Below, in pieces: positions 1-13,700 of a stretch of DNA of 64,000 nt. The stretch is taken from contig BTPG01000004.1 in the NCBI GenBank assembly GCA_036245525.1, forward strand, positions 52,655,960 through 52,719,959, given 5' to 3'. The position numbers were made by a program, and so were the translations under genes. The notes below the pieces were generated by a model that was not told the origin of the DNA, searched no databases, and saw only the letters and a program-made list of their open reading frames with translations. Positions within the stretch are counted from its first letter, which is position 1, and the number at the start of each line of letters is the position of its first letter. The DNA comes from Semisulcospira habei. Lineage: Eukaryota > Mollusca > Gastropoda > Semisulcospiridae.

Positions 1-230
1 GTATCGTTATGCCTGAGGAGGAGATTATTCAGGTAGTTTGTCAGTTTTAATCCATTCAGTCCCTGAATACTACTTTACAAAAAGATGTGCATCAACCGTG
101 ATAGTTTACGGGGCCAAGCTACTCTGGCACCACCCTTGAACTACCATGGTTGATCTTTCTCCTGACCTGTTATTTTAGTAGGACAACCCCCAGATTTTGT
201 GAATTCTGACCTCAGCGCTCACTTAGTTTA

Positions 231-569
231 ACCCATTTAGCACTACACTAGGAGATGGATCGACTGATAATTCAAGGGTAGTGCTAGATTAGCTTGGCGT
301 CATCAGGCTCCAAGCTAGCTGGCACTACCCTTGAATCGTCATAATCTATTGACCTCCTGAAATTGTCAGGTGGAACATTCAAAATTTGGGAAATGTAGCC
401 TTTGGGTTATATAGGTTAATCCATTTAAGCCCAAATCCCTACAGCAGGAGATGGATGGACCATGATAATTCAAGGGAAGTGCCAGATGAGCTTGGCGCCA
501 TCCATCTCCGGCAACAGGTACATAGTCCTCCAACATTTGAGAAATGTGGTCTTGGGGTTAAATGGGTTA
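231..569. repeat. Type-A hairpin repeats, one complete and one half unit
   Basis: AACCCATTTAGC at 230 opens a unit with stem arms about 262-297 and 305-350 (TTCAAGGGTAGTGC / GCACTACCCTTGAA). A second unit from 424 has only the left arm, ending TTAAATGGGTTAA just before WDHD1 exon 594. Confidence 0.75.
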
Positions 570-593
570 ATCTGTTTCTCTTCTTCATTTCAG

Positions 594-1766
594 GCGGTGG
601 TTTTGGGGGAGGGTTGGCTAGCTGTAGCGACCTCAGCGCGAAATGTTCGCCTCTTCACAGTAGGAGGTGTTCAGCGTCAGTTGTTCTCATTGCCAGGGCC
701 CGTGGTGTGTTTAGCAGCACATGGACGTCGCTTGTTGGTCGTGTACCATGCTGGCATGGGTGAGTCAGATCTTTTCTGACAGGGTAGATCAGCTCATGTT
801 GACAGTCTGCCCAGTGAAAATTCCACTTTTGCATGGGTGCTTCTGTGCCGGTTATGTGTCGGAATTCCTGTTTTGAAAATTACCTAAGATATAAGAAATT
901 ACATGCTCCGGAGGCCAAGGGTCTTTGGATCTCTAGACCTTTCAGGTTTTTGAAAATTCAACAGAAGCACTCTTGCAGTTGGGAGGTTCTGGCTGTGCCC
1001 TGGAAGTCGAGGAATTAAACCTTGGAACCTAGCAAAGTTTTTTAAATGTTGGCACGCTGTCATGTTTTAAAGTGCATAACTGTAGTCATAGATGTCAACA
1101 TTCACTCATGCTTGTGCAGGGTTCATTCTGACAATTTTCGCACATGGGTCAGTGGCCCGCAGAGCCAGGCATGGGAATTGTCCGCGAATTCTGTGAAAAA
1201 GAAGAGATCTTCCGCAAAAATAAATCTATTTTATGATACAAGGGCGACATTTACTAAATTTAAACAGGGCAACACTTTGAAGCTGTCTGTTGAGTAGCAG
1301 ACGATCCAAGTGAGTACCCCCCTTTTCCGGGGATTTGCAAGGATTAAATGTTTTTTCGCTATTGGTTTAGGTAACATTTTGGGGGGATGCATATGACATT
1401 TTTGGGTACATATGATAATGTGCTGTTGTAACAGTATTTTTAATTTTTCTTTTAAGTAGCAACACAAAATTAAATGTGGCATTTTTCAATCTATGTGCGT
1501 GTTGTGTCGTCCTTTGTAGCATAGAAATTTTTATGTGGAACGAAAAGGAACATAAAAAGGCGTTTCCGCGAGAGAAAAAAACATTGTGGGTAGCAAAACG
1601 AGCAGAGCACCAGTTAAACATTGCGGGCAGGATATGACGCGGCAGGCCATGTCCGCGACCTGCACTGGTGGCCGAGTGCACCGCGCTACACAGTAAATCT
1701 AGGTGGGCAGACGTGCATTGTATTTGCCGATTTTGTTTCGAACCCTGAATTGAAGGCGTCGTGACT

Positions 1767-1799
<33 letters not shown>

Positions 1800-4700
1800 T
1801 GTCGTATGATTTTTCCCCTGGATAGGAAAGCAAGGTCTAGCTTCTGGAGGCCTGAGATTGAAGGCCTAGTTTCAGACGATTTTTGCTTGGGCAATTCCCA
1901 TGCCTGAGAGCACAAATCTATGGGGTCATTTCTTAAACGGGATGGGCCAAACGTGTGTGAGCATCTTCCCACCAACCAGTGGGCACCTTCTCGCCAGCTG
2001 CAGATATATCAAAAAGCAGGAGCATGTAGGGGGGTAGGGAGGAGGGGGCCTTTAGGAACACATGAAAAGAAGGGACCATTGCCCACAGAACCTATTGGTC
2101 ATTGACCCCCCGCTAAAAATGTTCTGGGTCATTTCTGGAAATTATGCGCCAGTGGCGCAGGGCCCGCTCCAAAAATGAACCCTGCTTATGTCTTACTGTG
2201 TGTTACAGGTATCCCCGGTGACCAGAGCATCTCATGCAGAATTTTGACCGTCGACAGTCAGAAACGGCCATGTGAGGAAACCCTCTTACCACTGTGCCCA
2301 AAGGCTACACTCAGCTGGATTGGGTAAAGCACTTTACTTTGCAGATTGTGTACGGATAGTTCAAAGGTAATGCTGGTATAGCTTGGTGCCTAGAGGCACC
2401 CGGCTACTCCAGCATCACCTTTGAACTACCCTGCAGCAGGAGATGGATTGATCATGATAATTCAAGGGTAGTGCCAGATGAGCTTGGCGCCTTAAGGCGC
2501 CAAGCTCATCTGGCACTACCCTTGAATTATCATGATCAATCCATCTCCTACAACTGGTACATAGTTGTCAGGCAACACCTCCAAGATTTGAGAAATGGGA
2601 CCTTGGGGCTACAAGGGTTAATCAGTACAGTGAAAAATAGTGTCTAATTAATTTTGAGGATTTTGATCTTGGCGCTCAAAGTGTTAATGAGTTACAGAGG
2701 GATTTGTAACCGTTTAGCTCTTAGTAGCATTTTTTCTTGCGATGATTCCTGCAGTTTCAGCCATTTTGTTCAGACAGCCAATTGTGACATCTGCAAGAGG
2801 CATACATTTTCATAAGCCCCTTTATCCACAGGGGCCCATGAGAATTTATGTCTTTTGCTGGTCATGAATTATGGGACATAGTCCATAGACCGACTTCAGT
2901 TATGTAAATATTTTGCAGTCACCCATGCTTATGATTATCTGATCGTGGATTTTGGTTTCAGTTTTTCAGCAGAGGGTACTCCATTTTTCATGGACAGCGA
3001 GGGGATTGTACGCATGAAGAATTTCTCCCTGGGAGGCACGTGGACACAGGTCGCTGACACTCGCGAAAATGTAAGTTTGTGTGTTACTGACATAGGGGTA
3101 TGTGACTTTGTGTGGCTGATATGACAAGCACTGTTTGTTTCATTTTCAAAATTGTCCCATTCCTTTATTTGATTGATAAGTGTGTCTGATAATTTGAACT
3201 TGTGCGTAGCTTAGTAAGTGTGGAATTATAGGACAATCTACTTGGAGAAATGCGAAATTGTCGTTTGTAGATACAGATAATTACTTTACTCCATTTGTTT
3301 CTTCTTTTGACTGATGTGTTTGACAAATATCTGTCTAATTACAGATCAAAGGAAAATCAGATCACTACTGGATTGTTGGTGTGAACGAAAATCCTCAGCA
3401 GCTGAGGTAAGATTTGGGATTTTTTTTTTTTAATCATTGTACATAATCTGTGTCAAAATGCTTCGTCTAGGCAATTCTCTCCTGCTATTCTGTTCTTCCT
3501 CTTTAACTCATTCGTGGCCAGCCGCATCCAGATGCAGCTGGCCACGAATGAGTTAATGTTTCTGCTGGTCTGTTATATTGGACCTTACACGTTGAAACCG
3601 TAAGTCCGAAATTATAGACCAGCGCAAATGTGATTTATCTTCTACTGTGGAGTTCTACCTTGTTTTGTACACACACACACACACACAACACACTCACCTC
3701 ACACCACCCCACCCCACCCCCCATCCCCCCCCCCCAAAAAAAAAAAAAAAAAAAAATCATAAACATAACTTTTGTCCAGATGTCTTGTTCAGTCCTTGCA
3801 ATCCTATTTTGTCTCAATTTGTGTGTGTGTGTGAGACTGTGTGCTAGTCTGTGATTTTGAACCTTATGGCCTACGGCCCTAATAAGGTCCAAAATCACGG
3901 ACCACACGTTTTTATTTCTATGGTCCAGGTGCATCCCGTGCAAAGGCTCCCGTTACCCAGCTACTCTGCCCCGCCCGGCAGTTACCGTGCTGCCCTTCCG
4001 TCTACACCTGTGTGAAAGCAGCGCTGAGAAGAGCCAGTATGAGGTCAGTGCTTTTCTTTAACCCTTTGGCTGTCAGCACTTTTTGTCACAATGATTCCTG
4101 CAGGAATCATCACGTCAGAAAATGCTACCGACAGCCATAGGATTAAATTTGATCGGATCGCACATCTTTCAGTGGAAACTTGACATTTTGAAATAGCTTT
4201 TGTTTTTTAATCTGATTTATCTCATGGGGAATACCACTAACCAAACTTGCCATCTTGATATAATCTTTATTTTGTTAAGTCTAATTTATTTTGAAGCTGT
4301 ACCTTAGGGTGATTTTAAGTTTGGATTAAATTATGACCACAAAGGGTAGGCAGGGGAAGTGTTGGCAGAGACAGAAAACACACGGAGGAAGTCGCTCATT
4401 ATTGGACAAACAGTTACATGTAGAACACTTAACCCATTACATCCTGAGGCTGATTTTGTAAAAATTGCTTTTTGTCCTTTGAAGGCTACAATACAGATTA
4501 GGAGATAGATCAGCTGTTTTAGTTTAAGGGTGGTGCCAGAATAGCTTGGCACCTTACTTACTTACTTATGCCTGTCACCCCTACCCGGGTATAGGCCGTC
4601 GACGAGAGACCTCCAGCAACTCCTGTCCTGTGCTTTTCCTTCGATTCTACTCCAGGTGGTTCCCAGTCTCTTGATGTCTGCTTGGAGGTCTCGACGCCAG

Positions 4701-7700
4701 GAGTTTCTCAGCCTACCTCTTTTCCTCTTTCCCTGTGGTTCCATAACAATGCCTGCCTAGTGATACTGGAAGCTGGCTTTCTCAGACTGTGACCGATCCA
4801 TCCCCATCTTCTTCGCCCAATTTCATTCTCTGCTGTTATCTGCTCTGTTCTCTCCCAGAGTCTGACGTTGCTGATCTTCTCTGGCCAGTGGATTTTCAAA
4901 ATTCTTCTAAGGCAACTGTTCATGAAGGTCTGTACTCTGTTGACTGTGGTTTTTGTCAATCTCCATGTCTCTGCTACATATAGGAGAACTGCTTTTACAT
5001 TGGAGTTGAAAATCCGGACTTTGGTGTGTTGTGACAGCTCTCTGGAACTCCACACTTTTTTCAACTGGAGAAAGGCTGCTCTGGCTTTACCGATTCGTGC
5101 TCTGACATCTGCATCAGTGCCGCCTTTTTTGTCTATGATGCTCCCGAGATAGGTGAAGGACTCCACCTCCTCCAACGGGGTGCCAGCAAGCAAGACTGGT
5201 TCTTCCCTGGTTGCGTTCAGCCTCATTGTCTTTGTTTTCTGTTTGTGAATGGTGAGGCCCACTTGGGACGAGATGTTAGCAAGCCTCGTGGTCTTGTCCT
5301 GCATTTGTTGATGAGTGTGGGACAGTAATGCCAAGTCGTCTGCAAAATCGAGGTCGTCAAGCTGTGTCCACAGTGTCCACTGTATTCCACTTCGTCTGTG
5401 CTCTGTGGTCATCTTCATGACCCAGTCTATGGCCAGTAGGAAGAGGAACGGAGACAGCAGACACCCCTGCCTGACACCAGTTCTGACCTGGAGCTCTCTG
5501 GTGAACTGCCCTTCGTGGATCACGCGACATGTCATGCCATCATAGCTGCTCTTGATCAGGCGGACGAGCTTTGTGGGTACACCGTAGTGTCGTAGGAGTT
5601 TCCACAGAGTCTCTCGGTCCACGCTGTCAAATGCTTTCTCATAATCCACAAAGTTGACGTACAGCGGGGAGCTCAACTCCAGAGACTGTTCCACGATGAT
5701 GCGGAGAGTGGCGATCTGGTCTGTACATGATCGGTTCTTCCTGAATCCTGCTTGCTGGTCTCTCAGCTGGGGGTCAACGGAGTTCTTCATTCTCTCTAGG
5801 ATGATCCTGTTGAAGACCTTTCCTGGTACGGACAGCAAGGTGATTCCTCTGTAGTTGGAACACTTGCTGAGGTCGCCTTTCTTGGGAAGCTTGATTAGGT
5901 ACCCCTCCTTCCAGTCAGCTGGCATCACCTCCTCTTCCCAGATCTTTCCAAACAGTGGGTACAGCATCTCCACTGTTGTCTCTAGGTCTGCTTTCAGAGA
6001 CTCCGCTGGGATGCCATCTGGCCCTGCTGCTTTGCCATTCTTCAAAAATGCCACTGCTTTTCTGATCTCTTCCCGGCTGGGTCTGTCACAGCTGATGGGT
6101 AGGTCGGTCTCCGCCGGCTGGATGTCGGGGGGGTCGGATGGGCTAGGTCTGTTCAGTAACTCTTCAAAATACTCGGCCCATCTGTCGAGTTGGTCTGCTC
6201 TGTCTGCAATAGGCTTGCCTTCTTTGTCTTTTACTGGTCTTTCTGTATGGCCATACTTACCTGACAATCTTCTGGTAATGTCGTAGAGCCGTTTCATGTT
6301 GCCGCTGCCTGCTGCCTTTTCTGCCTCTGCTGCCAGGCTGTCTGTGTAGGCCCTCTTGTCTGCCCCGATACTCCTCTTCACCTCGCGGTTGGCTTCCGAG
6401 TATTCCCCCTGTGCCCTTACTTTGGCTGCTCTCGTGCGACTGTTGTTGACCGCTGCTTTCTTCTGCTTCCTCGCTTCTATCTTCTTCAAGGTCTGTGCCG
6501 ACAGCCAGTCCTTGTGGTGGTGTTTCCTGAACCCTACAGTGTCTTTGCAGGTTGAGTTCAGCGCCTCTCTAACTGCCTTCCACTGCTGCTCTGTGGTGAC
6601 CGCCTCCTCTTCATTTACTAGCTCCTGTAGCGCTTGAAACCGGTTGGACAGCACCAGTTTGAATTCTTCTCTAACTCCAGTTTCTCTCAGGAGGCCTACA
6701 TTATAGCGCTGTCTTCTTGTTGTCTCTGTGCGGCTTTTCTTTAGCTTGAGCTTCATTCTTAAGGTAAGCAGATGGTGGTCTGAGGCAACATCTGCTCCCC
6801 TCCTCACTCGAACATCTTGAAGGGATCTTCTAAATTTCTTGCTAATGCAGATATGGTCTATTTGGTTCTCTGTCGTATGGTCAGGTGAGACCCAAGTTGC
6901 TTTGTGTATTCTTCTGTGTGGGAAGATGCTGCCTCCAATGACAAGTCGGTTTAGAGCACAAAAGTCTACAAACCTCTCCCCGTTCTCACTCATCTCCGAG
7001 CCTAGTCCCTGTCTCCCCATCACCTCTTCGTATCCGGTGTTGTCCTCCCCTATTTTGACATTAAAATCGCCTATGACGATGGTGATGTCTCGCTCCGCAC
7101 ATTTGTCCACGGCACTCTGGAGTCGGTCGTAGAACTCTTGTTTCTCTTCCTCGTCACTGTCATTGGTGGGCGCATAATACTGGATGACGTTCAGCTTGAG
7201 CTTTTTCTTGGTTCTAAAGGCTGCTGTTATAATTCTTGGCCCAAGAGGTTCCCAGCCCATCAGCGCTCTCTGTGCCACTGGTGACAGCATGCGTGCTACT
7301 CCTTCTGTATGGGGGGCATTCTCTTCATGACCTGAATACAGAATCATCTCCCCACTGTTAGTCTTTTCGTCAGCGTTTTTGTAGCTATTTCCTTTTTTGC
7401 AGGGTGGGGAAGCTACCCCCACGCCCAACCCCCTTACTAGGAGGACCAGGGGCAGGGCTAGAAATTAACTTTTTTCTTTGGGGGCCACCGGGCCCCTTGA
7501 TTGAAAAATTTGAGGGCCCACAAGCAACTTTCGGGGCCCAACTTTGAAAAATAATGCAAACAAAAAACAAAAGAATTATTGACAATATAATAAGTAGAAA
7601 GTACAATTTGTCTGATAATCTAAAATAAAAACAATTGAATTTCCAATTTTGCTGAGTGATGTCATTTTTATTTGCCTTTTCTTTCACTTTCAAACATTAC

Positions 7701-10700
7701 CAACAAAAAAAGGGGAAAAAACACACATTCAGTGACACACATATTCCAGTGACTAGTGAGCCTGAAATGGCCATTAAACAAAATAGAAAAAAAATCAAGT
7801 GAGTCTCTTGTATAATACTTTTCAGTTTTGTGACTGAGTATTGCACAATACACATCATTAAATTTTTAATATGAGTAACCTAACAAAAAATCTGACCTCA
7901 ATGCACAAAAGTTCAAAACAAAACCATGAAAGGGAACTAAACTTAACAGTACTCTTCCTGATAAACTAAAGTTAAACAAACAGATTTTGCCTTTTTTTTT
8001 TTTTTCAATCATCTGTTCATATTACACTTATGTGCACTTGAGTTAACAGAAGTAAACTAAAAATACAATAACAAAAAAAAAAAAAAAAAAAAAAGAACAC
8101 AATACTATTACTGTGAGTGAGGGCACCGGTGTGGGTTGCTTCCCTTGGCCCAAATACGAAACTGCCGAGTAGAGCTAGCTGTAGCAGACGAATTATTTTG
8201 CGGGCCAAGCGGGCCCTTCGTTTTTCAACTTTCCGAGCCCGAAATCAACTTTGCGGGTTTTTGGCCCCGGGCCCCCGCTAATTTCGAGCCCTGAGGGGTT
8301 TTGTGTCGGTGTCACCTTCCCTTAGACCATGTTGGTTCACGGCACCTTATTTCATTCGGTGCACCCCTCTCACGAGGGACCCCCTATCCACCACCCAGGG
8401 GACGCACCTCAACGCCATATGGTCCCAGCGCGAGGCTTGGCACCTTAGGCACCAAGCTATTCAGGCACCACCCTTGAACTATCAGTCAAATTTATTTCAA
8501 ACATTAGGTGTATCAGGATGAAACAGGTTAAGCCCTTCCTTATGGCACCAAATCGCCTGGCCGCTTACGTTGAATTAATGAGTTTGGTTACTGTGCATGC
8601 TTGTAGGTTTAACTCTTTGACTGTCGATAGCACTTTTTTGTGGAGGTGATTCTGGCAGCGCTGCTGCCAGAATAACATCAACATAAAGCACTACCGACAG
8701 CCAAAGGGTTAACACATGCATCCTGAAGACACCACAGCAGAAAGTAGATCAGACATGATAGTTCCAAGGGTAGCAACAGATGAACCCTTCGGCGGTTGAT
8801 AGCGGTTTTTCTTGCGATGATTCCTGCACGAATCATCATGACAAAAAGTGTTTCTGACAGCCAAGGGTTAACTTGGTGCTAAACTTGGAAAGGTTCGAAT
8901 CTAATCTGTCACTATTCTTCGGCTATTGTGGCCAGTCCATCTGCTACAGTTGGCACACCGATCAGCTTAGAAATGATACTGTGTCATTGTGTGTTTTCAG
9001 GAGGAGTACCTGCGTAGCATGCTGTTTGCCCAACACCTGGTGAGGTGGGCAGGTGAGGGAGTGGAGGTGGATGAGGCCACGCAGCAGGACCTGACACGCC
9101 CACAGCAGACCGCACTCATGAAGTTGTTTGCTGTAAGCCCCTTATCCGTTACCGGCATTCATTTAGTTTTTTGCGGAAAATATTATTTGTATTATTAGTG
9201 TTTGCATGCTTTAGATAGGGTAATTTGTGTAGACATTGAAGTCAGTGGAGTATTTTGCTCTTTGAAATATGGACAGATTTGGAAGATGTTTCATGACAGT
9301 ATTACAAATAAGTGGGATCATTGTACTGGGCTTGTAAAAAAAAATAAAAAATTGGGTGACGCTGGGAGTACTGTTTGATGCTTGAAACCTGATTTCTGAC
9401 AGTCACACACTGCATATTATCATTGTACGCCCTTTACCTGTGATCTAGTTAACTCGTTTAACCCCACAGCCGCATTTCCCAAATGTTGGAGGTGTTACCT
9501 AATGACCATGTACCACTTGCAGGAGCCAGATTGACCATGATAATTCAAGGGTAGTGTCAGATTAGCTTGGCACCTTTAGGCGCCAAGCTAATCTGGCACT
9601 ACCCTTGAATTATCATGGTCAATACATCTGCTGTAGGGCGTTGGGGCTCAATGGGTTACTGTATACTGGCACAAACACTCATCCGGTTTTATTCATTCCA
9701 GCTGTCTGCACGATCAGAGAGAGAATTTCGAGCCATGGAAGTGTGTGACCTAATGCCCGATGAGCACACGCTGCAACTGTCCATCAAGTATGCAACGCGT
9801 CTCAAACACATGCAGCTGGCAACACGCATCAGTCGGCTGATACACCAGCGGCAAGAGGCAGCGCAGACGGCAGTTGAGGAGGAAGAGGAGGAAGATTTCA
9901 AAGAATGCCTCAATGCCAGGTGAGCGTTTTCTCTAAAGGCCATGTTCACAACTGATTGAACCCTGGCACACTGTAACGAGGTGTGGATTGACCATGATTG
10001 CTCAATGGTGGTATATATAGATTCTTAACCCTTTGAGCGCCAACACCTTACAGCAGGAGATGGATTGACCTTGAATTATCATGGTCAATCCAACTCCTGC
10101 AAGTGGTACATAGTTGTTAAGTAACACTTCCAAAATTCGAGAAATGCACCCATGGCGCTAAAAGTGGTAAAACCCGTGTTTAGGAGATACTGAGAATCTC
10201 GATCGCATGATTTTGAAACCTTATCCTACGAGCAAAAGCAGTAATTAAAAATGAGTTGTTTTTTTTGTGCACACGCCTTGCAGAGAGCAACATGTGTACC
10301 ATCGTTGCTTTGTACTCTTGATGCACTTTAGTTTGCATTGTGATGTCAGTATTTTTGATGCCAGTTAAGTGTTTGCTGACAAGTGACATAATAGTGTAAT
10401 ACATGACACCAGACTGCCACTAATCACCATAAAATGATGTCATTGCGTGTAAACTGAAAGTAGGTCAAGTTACAGTTTTGTTTGTGCCCGTACCTCGTTG
10501 ACCAGACCTTCTACAAGACAATTTAATTCACATGTGTGCGTTCAGGCGTCTAACTGTATCAGACGTGTGTGATACACTCAAGCTGTGTCACAGCTTCTCC
10601 GCTCATAGGCGCAAAGAACGTGGTGTATGATACCTGATTAACTCATTCGAGACGTGCCACATCCGGCTACGCGGCCTCAGGCCGGGTATCCGGATGCGGC

Positions 10701-13700
10701 ACATCTCACATGAGTTAACCCCTTCACTTCTCGCATGAGTTAATCCCTTCAAATCATTCTAAATTCAACATCAAAGAGCTCCAGCCGCCAAGGGCACACG
10801 GATACAAAGTGGTGACAGCAAGAGGTATAGATCCTCATCAGCCCACGCATTTCGGTGCACGCTTTCTTGGCAGTGAAGGGGTTTGAATATTGACGTGTTT
10901 TCTGGTGGTTTTTGGCTCACGTGCGAAGCAAAAGTGAGTATGTTCTGGGCCAGTGGCGGTCCATCTCTCCGCTGTCTTCTGTGGTAAACTTTAACGTTGG
11001 CATTTTCTCAGACACTATTCAAGCCACAGTCTTCAGACTTGGCCCAAGGATACTTCGTGGCAAGACCTTTCTAAACATACCAATTTGAGTGACCTCTCAC
11101 AAAGGTCAGGGTCACAGGGGATCAGGAAATAGGTCAAAAATAGCTATATTTTGACAAAAGTGTTGGGGGGGGGGGGGGTGGAGGTTTTTTTTTTGTTCTT
11201 CTCAAATACTATTCACCTCTTCAAACCCAAACTTGGTACAAAGATACCTTATGGTAAGACCTTTCTATGCATATTAGTTGTGTTGACCCCTCAGAAAGGT
11301 CAAGGGTCACAAGAGCTCAGGAAATAGGTAAAAATAGCAATATTTTGACAATTGACGTTTTTTTCTTCTCAAATACAGTTCACAACTTCAAACCCAAACT
11401 TGAGAGATACCTGATGCAATAATTTGGATGAATCCTCGGAAATATCAAGGATCACAAGAGCTCAGAAATAGGTTAAAAATAGCAATATTTTGACAAGAGA
11501 TGTTTTTTTCTCAAATACTATTCACAACTTCAAACCCGAACTTAGTACAGAGATATCTGATTGTAAGACCTATCTATGCATACTAATTTGGATGACTCCT
11601 CGGAAAGAGGTCGGCAAATGTGTGTAAAATGCCAATTTCTTTTTAGAATTGTGGTTATTATCAACATTTTTTACATTCAAAGTTGCACAAAGTTAGCTGA
11701 TGATTAGACCTTCCTATGTATGCCAATTTAGTCGACTCATCACAAAAGTCAGAGGTCACAGGGGTTGACAGATGTGTGAAAACTGATTAAAGTTTGAGAA
11801 AACATGGGATTTTGCTGGTGCAGATGTCATCGCTTTACTTATTGTCACATATATGTAGAAGGGTACATGTCAGCCATAAGGGCTTTGCCTTTCTTATTAT
11901 GATATTTTGGTGTTTGTTTTTAAATCCCTTCTAGTTCTATTTATAGAACTAGAAGGGACTTTTTAGGACGGGTCACAGTGGGGCAAATTTAATAGCATGT
12001 CCATGATGTCAAAGGCGGGCAGGCAAAACCTCTAACAATTGAAGTAACAAGATAAATATTAAGTCATGTCTAGTTACGCTAACCTCACTGCTGAACGTAC
12101 ATTTGGCGTGAAGCGCCGCATGTGCGTATGTATGTATGTATGTATATGCGTATGTATGTATGTGTGTGCGTATGTATGTAAACAAGAGAATCTCTGATAT
12201 TTCTGTACACACAAGCTTGAAATACTTTCTTAAGTGGGGGGCTAAGAAAGCCTCTGAGCATATTGTAATTGAATGTCTCATTGAAGACATAAACAACCAT
12301 TTATAGGAAGTCGGTTGACCCAGATTACAGTCCGTAATTTTTGTCATATTTACTTTGAGTTCATTAGCCAGCTTTGTATCCTTTTAACTTCTTTAGTAAA
12401 AATTAATTCTTTTCAGAAAAGAATTAAAACACTATAAAACCTTTACTTCTAGAGAAAGTCAGACAGTGGCGGTGACGTAAGAGAGGCAACTCCGTCACCA
12501 CGCAGACACTGACATAATACTCTAAATATGACGTCATTCTCTCTCAACGCGTGGTTCTCTCTCTCTCTCTCTCTCACACAAACATGCACGCATCTCCAGG
12601 AGGAATAGATCCTCATGTGCCCAGAGGGCACATGTGGATCTATGCCTCTTGGAGATGTTTGGAGCGCACGCGCTTTCAGAAGAGCATGCAGGTGACCCGT
12701 GTACTTAGTATATCATGTAGCTAGGTAAAGTCAACCTGCTTTCACACAAATTATAGCAAGACTGAAATTGTACTGTGAAGTTCTAGTTTTGTCACCATTT
12801 CCTCAAGCCTATGAAGCGAAAGTGAAACTGATAATCAAGTAAAATATAAAATTACGTAAAAACTAAAACTTACGTCATGACAAATGACGTTTGACAAATC
12901 AATGATGTGTATGTCCTGCGCCCCTCATAGAACTCACTGACACATTGGCAGATCTGCAAGACTTTCAAAAGGAGATAATTCAAAATTAGAATCGGGTCAA
13001 AGACAAAAGGTAGATTGACAGCGAGGACAACTCTCATATAGAAGCGACTTTGTGGATTATGGTTCATCCCATCTTGTTTTAAATCCTAGGCACAATACAT
13101 CTGAAACGGAATGGTCAATGAAGTCCAGACGAGAGAGTGAGGGAGAAGAAGAAGAAACAGAGAAAGAAGAGGCAGAGGGGGGAGAGAAGAGCGCAGCAGG
13201 TGAGTAACTCCCTTGTGCATGCAGCCACTGGTAATGTATACACGCCATTTGATGTATCGATGGTTGCATTCGTACTGGGTTAACCCTTTGGCTGCCAGGA
13301 ATCACCTCAACAAAAAGCATTACCAACAGCCAAACGTTAACCCATTTAGTCCAGAGTCCCTGCAGTAGGAGATGGATTGACCATGATGATTCAAAGGTAG
13401 TGCCAGATTAGCCTGGCGCCTCCTGGCACTGCCTTTGAATTGTCATGTTCAATCCTTCTGCAACTGGTGCATAGTCATTAGGCAACACCTCCAAAATTTG
13501 AGAAATGGGACCTTGGGGCTACAGGGGTTAAAGTCTTGAATAATGGCCTTAAAGAGGCACGCCTGAACTTTTTTAATGCTTCAATTCGCAAAAATCTTTT
13601 ACTGGGATTCAGTATACATACCCACTTAGACAGTGACCACCCTATTGTCCCACCAAATGCTTTCTTTCGTCCGTTCAAAGTGAAAAGAGGCCACCGGAAT

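Larger units (their letters stand above)
4557..8434 (-). mobile_element. RTE-like LINE, copy 1, with intact 5' end
   Basis: Flanked by a 13-bp target duplication GCTTGGCACCTTA (4544-4556 and 8435-8447). It inserted into the loop of a type-B hairpin repeat whose second half resumes at 8435. The 3' end (left, because the element is on -) is a TAAG tetranucleotide tail typical of RTE elements. The 5' end CTCGCGCTGGGACC matches copy 3. Relative to copy 3 it lacks about 250 bp at the start of the endonuclease near 7360, and its 5' leader carries a hAT-like insertion at 7453-8293. Confidence 0.9.
4434..8530. repeat. Type-B hairpin split by RTE copy 1
   Basis: Left arm 4434-4556 (CCCATTACATCCTGAGGCTG ... 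AGAATAGCTTGGCACC), right arm 8435-8530 (CCAAGCTATTCAGGCACCAC ...). Rejoining removes the LINE exactly. Confidence 0.85.

Noticed and set aside
386..763. Open frame of 125 codons overlapping WDHD1 exon 594-759 in another frame
   Set aside because: The WDHD1 frame is conserved and in phase with the next exon; this one is a shadow.
1367..1975. 202-codon frame on the - strand
   Set aside because: It depends on reading through the C-run as polyglycine and shows no domain.
3630..3943. Frames over CA/CCA and poly-A sequence
   Set aside because: Simple repeat translated; no conserved sequence.
5855..6637. + strand frames of 143 and 93 codons
   Set aside because: Antisense shadows of the RTE reverse transcriptase; the same shadows recur in copy 2 at 22387-23087.
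12085..12347. Frames of histidine/threonine/tyrosine repeats
   Set aside because: Translation of a TATG/CATA microsatellite inside a non-coding element.
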